From Paramacrobiotus richtersi (lineage: Eukaryota > Tardigrada > Eutardigrada > Parachela > Macrobiotidae): a stretch of 30,760 bases of DNA. Of the stretch, positions 26,640 to 30,760 are shown in pieces. Each line of letters opens with the position of its first letter. Within the stretch, counting starts at the first letter, position 1. The notes beneath the pieces were generated by a model. It made no database searches, had not been told where the DNA came from, and saw only the letters and a list, made by a program, of their open reading frames with translations. Position numbers and translations under genes: made by a program. Location: positions 1-30,760 of the forward strand of contig JAQGAU010000336.1 in NCBI GenBank assembly GCA_034698045.1. The letters are read 5' to 3'.

Positions 26640-28400
26640 TGGTTTTGATGCTGATTCATTTATTTCTGAAAGAATGTGATAATCTTAGCACATCTACGCA
26701 GTTCTATTAGAGTACTTGTGTTTTAACACCATCTTCTGTGCTAATTTTGGGTGCTAGTAATTAGGTGCTAGTAATAGAGTAATAGTGTTCAAGACTTGTT
26801 AAAAATGTAGATTTGTACATAATTTTGGTTTTATTATTCAAGTTTTAATGCAGTTTCTGAGCTTCAAAAAGTCTGCGCTAATCAGCGCACATAACCAGGA
26901 CTATTAGATTGCTAGTGTTTTGGCCCGTTTTATGTGTTAATACGGGGGTGCTAGTAATTAATTGCCAGTAATACGGTGCTAGTAAATAAGACTTATAACA
27001 AGCGTGGATATCTACGTAGTCTACGATTTATCATTCTGGTTTTAATGCTGGTTTCCTAAATTCAAAAGTATGTGCTGATCACCACGCGTGCGCAGTACTA
27101 TTAAAATCTATACTGTAATTTATAATTTTTTTAGTACTACTAGTACTATATCTTATTTAACAAGATTTTTTGTTTTAGCCACGAGGTGGTAGTGAATAGG
27201 TGCTAGTAATAGGGTGTTAGTCATACCAACAGTACTGTGCATGTGCGCTAATTACGGTGCAAGTTATTAGTTTGGGAATCAAATTCTTGCGCAGAAATTA
27301 CGCAAAGGTCTACGTTTGTAATAAGTTTTACCCACTTGCACTCAATCACTAGTACCTAATTACTAGCACCCATATATTATTGCAATAACACCGGTGCTTA
27401 AACAGTAGCACCCCAACAGTGCTGCGCGTGTATGCTGACTGCAATAATACGGTCAAATGCACCAACTTATAGCACCGGGTGCTAGTAACCAGATGCTATA
27501 CCAGACACTAGTAAATAGACATTAACACAAAACTCCCAAAGGAATCTTTTTGTTAGCCTTGGGTGCTAGTAATAACGTGCTAGTAACTCAATGCTTGTGT
27601 TTCGGGTTTTAGTCATGAGTTTTTGCGCGATTAACCATTTTCCCAAAGCCTGAGCGTTTGTCCCTTAATTATCAGATAAACACTGTATTCAGCATACGTA
27701 CGCAGCAGTGATAAGGTGCGCTATGGGTCACGCACTAGTAATGGGATACCGGTGTCATGGTCAAGCATCCAATCACTAGCACTCAAATACCAGCACCTTG
27801 ATACCTGCGCAATTTAATGCAGCCCTACTCAATCTTCACATAGTTTATTCCTGCTTTTAATGCTGGTTCTTCAGTTTTCAAGAGCTTGTGATAATATCAA
27901 CACATTTTCGCAGTACTATTAGGATACAAGTATTTAAGGCTTTGGGCACCGTCTGCAGTGCTAATGCTAGGGTGCTAGTAACAAGGTGCTGTTGTTCAAG
28001 ACTTATTACAACCATGGATCTCTGCATAGCTTTTATTTTATTATTTCTGGTTATTATGCTGATTTCTTCAGTTTCTGCAAGTATGTGATAACCTCAAGAC
28101 ATTTGGGTAGTACCATTAGAGTACTAGTTTTTGAGCATTATTTAATGTGCTAATATTAAGGTGCTAGTAATATGGTGCTAGTGTTTAAAACACATTACAA
28201 CCGTGGATCTCCACATTGTTTCCGTCTTGCTTTTCTTTTTTAATGCTGGTTTCTGAATTTTATAAGATATGTGTTAATCTCTACACGTGAGCAGTAACAT
28301 TAGATTGCTGATGTTTGAGTATCGTTTTATGTGTTGATGATGGGGTGATAGTAATAAGGTGCTAGTAATATGGTGATAGTATTTAATGGCAACCCAGCAC
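26640..28400 (+). repeat. ~190-bp tandem repeat array, left arm
   Basis: The landmark TGGTTTTAATGCTGG and variants recurs near 26640, 26825, 27041, 27850, 28040 and 28240. The motif GGTGCTAGTAAT and the string CAAGACTTATTACAACCGTGG recur in the same order within each unit. The block about 27300-27450 and parts of 27760-27800 are in the opposite orientation (ATTACTAGCACC), so the arm has been internally rearranged. Confidence 0.75.
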
Positions 28401-28427
28401 TGACACATAAAATGGTGTTTAGCCATT

Positions 28428-28450
28428 TATACTCTCGTGTCGCGAGTATA
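28428..28450. repeat. Short palindrome near the centre of the fold-back element
   Basis: TATACTC and GAGTATA are inverted around TCGTGTCGC within the ~130-bp non-repeated centre that separates the two oppositely oriented arrays. Confidence 0.5.
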
Positions 28451-28539
28451 GCATACTTTCCTAAATTTAAAACTGCCACAAAAACTACGAATATTATTAA
28501 AACAATAGTTATGTGAAGATTCACGGTTGTTATAAGTAT

Positions 28540-29340
28540 TAAATACTATCACCATATTACTAGCACCTTATTACTAACACCCCATTATCAACACATAAAA
28601 CGCTACTCAAACATCTGCAATGCAATGCTAGTGCTGACGTGTGGAGATTAACACATACCTTAAAAAATTTGGAAACCAGCATTAAAACCAGAAAAAAACA
28701 AACGAAAACTATGTAGAGATTTACGGTTGTAATGTGTTTTAAACACTAGCACCATATTACTAGCATTCCAGTATTAACACACAAAACGCTACTCTAACAC
28801 CCGCAATCTAATGTTGCTGATTGCATGTGATGGTTATCACATACTTTTTGAAATTCAGAAACCAGCACTGAAACCAGAAAAAATGGAACAAAAACTATGT
28901 TGAGATCCACGGTTGTGATAAGTCTCAAACACTAGCACCTTATTACTAGAACCTCAATATTAGCAAATTATATAATGCTCAAACACTAGTACTCTAATTT
29001 TACTGCCCAAATGTGTTGAGGTTATTACATACTTGCAGAAATTAAAGAAATCGGCATCAAAACCAGGAATAATAAAATAAAAGCTATGCAGAGATTATGG
29101 TTGTAATAAGTATTGAATAACAGCACCTTATTACTAGCACCCCAGTATTAGCATATAATATGGTGCTTAGGCAATGGTGCTCTAATAATACTGCCTAAAT
29201 GCTTTGAGATTGTGACATGCCTCTAGAAATTAAGGAACCAGAATTAAAATCAGGAATAATGAAGCATAAACTATGTAAAGTTGCGCGGCTGCAATAAGTC
29301 TTAAACACTGGCACCTAATTCCCAGAACCCTCGTCCTTAC
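28540..29340 (-). repeat. ~190-bp tandem repeat array, right arm (inverted)
   Basis: Complementary landmarks (CCAGCATTAAAACCAG and variants) recur near 28672, 28861, 29052 and 29240, a spacing of 188-191 bp. ATTACTAGCACC lies at a fixed place in each unit. This is the reverse complement of the left-arm array, with four units. Confidence 0.8.
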
Positions 29341-29449
29341 ACTTAATAGAAACACCTAAGCCTAGTCCTCAAACGCAACATTTATCTTGAAGTACTCTGG
29401 GCAGATACTCTTCTACGAACGGTACGAATAATGCTCTTCCACGAATGGG

Positions 29450-29846
29450 ACGAATAAACTTTAAAACCTGATCACAGCAACGACCGACATGCACGGCCAC
29501 TGGAGAATAAACCAGAAAGATGGCTGACTTTACGAACCATAACATGAAGTGCGTAAACAAAATCACCTCCAAAAATTTCGTATTTAGCACCACATCCGAA
29601 CTACTGACGCAATACTATTCAAAACTGCTGAGTGCCAGGCATTCCAAAATCAAAAACGAGAAAGAAATTTTCACTGATCAGCGGCCCTCATAACATGAAG
29701 ATGGAAACAGAAAATTTTCTAAGTCCCGAGTCACCATTTCCAGACTGATGCCGCACTGGAGTCGGTGCAGTGGAGAGTACATACTGTCGCACACTCGTAC
29801 GGCGTACGACAAAGTGCAGCTGAAATATTACTCAGAACGTATACGT
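29450..29846 (-). repeat. Right outer terminal inverted repeat of the fold-back element
   Basis: This is the inverted partner of 26033-26450. The + strand here has an open frame containing the same SRCSGEYILSHT peptide found on the minus strand of the left end. Confidence 0.75.
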
Positions 29847-29856
29847 CGCAGACCAA
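29847..29856 (+). repeat. Right 10-bp target-site duplication of the fold-back element
   Basis: CGCAGACCAA directly follows the right terminus and is identical to the ten bases before the left terminus. Confidence 0.85.
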
Positions 29857-30760
29857 CTCGAGTGACTCACTGGTCTGTACACCGGGTGATTCATCCATTG
29901 AAAACCGATTCCTCACTGCTCAGTGCTCACGGACACTGCAGCAGGATCGCAGTGTTGAAGCCACATCCACAGAGTTGCGGTGGATCTGTCATCGAAAGTA
30001 AACCGTTATTTTATTTTCGGGATTACATGTATTTTTATGGTCCATTAATCCTCAGTAATGCTGGAATGTGCGAGGATATCCTGATTTCATTGTTGACGCC
30101 TCGACGAAAATGGTATGTTTTAGCAGTTGTGATAGCAGTCTGATAAAAAAATAATATGAGGAACGCAGTACTTGGGATTTTTGATGCTCACTTATCTGGT
30201 TGAGGTTCCATTTATTTCCCATAAACAGTAAAATTACAGTGATCCTCTGTGAAATGTTAATCTATTAAACTGATCGTTATTTATCCCTTGTACATTCAGT
30301 TTTTACTGCGTAAGAGTGGTTTTATTGCGATGCGTCAGTCAAATCATTGCGCATTTTATTAGACTATCGACTGTAACCACAAACATTCAAGTTCACCTGT
30401 TGCTTCACTTGCTTATGTTCTCAATGCTGACTGTGCATGTTGGGTTGCGTAAAGCTCTCAAGTACGGTGAGGGACAAATCAACTGCAAAGTTTTCAAAAT
30501 TCATGGGAAAATTTATTTGTAAACATGAGACTGAATCCAGTGACTGTCCTGGTAAAAGTGAGCAAAATTTTGGACGAGCTGTTGATGTTTTACGTTATAT
30601 CATTTTCCTCCATCTGTTTGTTCCGACAGCATACGAAAATTGTGCATCAGAGTTGTTGACAGTTTTCAGGGCTTTGTTTAGCATAGGTGATTTTTACGTA
30701 ATTGTCCTTGTTTGGACGTAACTGTAAGAGCATCAGCGACCTTGACTGAACTGTGCCCGT
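29857..30760. other. Right flank of the window; no gene established
   Basis: Open frames at 29748-30143 (partly inside the element) and 30437-30721 show no family similarity or convincing splice structure. Nothing else is supported here. Confidence 0.3.

Larger units (their letters stand above)
26033..29846. mobile_element. 3.8-kb fold-back transposable element with satellite-filled arms
   Basis: The left end (ACGTATACGTTCTGAG from 26033) and right end (CTCAGAACGTATACGT up to 29846) are exact reverse complements. Inverted similarity continues inward for hundreds of bases. For example, TTATTCTCCAGTGGCC at about 26412 pairs with GGCCACTGGAGAATAA at about 29498. CAGCAGTTTTGAATAGTATTG at about 26236 pairs with its complement at about 29608. 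Both arms then pass into a ~190-bp tandem repeat containing GGTGCTAGTAAT and TGGTTTTAATGCTGG. These run mainly forward in the left arm and as complements (ATTACTAGCACC, CCAGCATTAAAACCA) in the right arm. The arms are unequal (about 2.4 and 1.3 kb), so the left one holds more units. There is no transposase frame, so it appears non-autonomous. Duplication length and fold-back form suit a Foldback- or MULE-type element. Confidence 0.85.

Noticed and set aside
26640..29340. CRISPR-like array suggested by repeated GTGCTAGTAAT units
   Set aside because: Units are long (~190 bp), degenerate, inverted in the right arm and enclosed by a fold-back element in a eukaryotic genome. There are no uniform short repeats with unique spacers.
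29748..30143. 131-codon + strand frame at the right edge of the fold-back element
   Set aside because: It begins in the terminal repeat and runs into unrelated flanking DNA. The junction with the target duplication shows it is a composite by chance.

Overview
The window is nuclear DNA of a multicellular animal. Genes are split by many short GT-AG introns (mostly 50-450 bp), start in good Kozak contexts and end near AATAAA signals, with no operons or Shine-Dalgarno sites. Gene content (NVL, PXYLP1-type phosphatase, TRMT44, an NK/BarH-like homeobox gene, a CENP-A-like histone) is metazoan. Compact introns and dense gene packing suggest a small-genome ecdysozoan invertebrate. A tardigrade is my guess, but nothing in the sequence proves it.

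Layout, left to right. 653-5078 (+): a complete 17-exon NVL gene, a tandem AAA-ATPase of ribosome biogenesis. 5404-6605 (-): the 3' part of a multi-pass, GPCR-like membrane protein, convergent with NVL. 7551-9325 (-): a histone H3 variant with a long Ser/Arg/Pro-rich tail and a one-residue-longer alpha1/loop1, a candidate centromeric H3. Its ~1 kb first intron holds two fold-back elements, one flanked by perfect 9-bp direct repeats. 9463-9678 (-): a small orphan ORF. 11165-13584 (+): a complete 4-exon histidine-phosphatase gene resembling 2-phosphoxylose phosphatase (PXYLP1), with a type II membrane anchor. 14372-15370 (-): a complete 3-exon homeobox gene with an N-terminal eh1 repressor motif. 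15371-19920: a long stretch where I find no gene. 19921-21051 (+): a probable 2-exon gene for a small secreted or membrane-anchored protein of unknown function. 21122-23502 (-): a complete 6-exon TRMT44 tRNA 2'-O-methyluridine methyltransferase gene. 24113-24460 (-): a decayed retrotransposon reverse-transcriptase tail.

The most striking object is at 26033-29846. It is a 3.8-kb fold-back (giant inverted repeat) element with matching palindromic termini, flanked by a perfect 10-bp direct repeat. Each arm is filled with a ~190-bp tandem repeat carrying the GGTGCTAGTAAT motif, in one main orientation in the left arm and the opposite one in the right. It encodes no recognisable transposase and looks like a non-autonomous Foldback/MULE-type element with satellite-like arms.

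The genes are unrelated housekeeping and developmental loci with no evident shared pathway. Exon boundaries were derived by hand from splice consensus, phase continuity and protein-family similarity. They have not been tested against transcripts.
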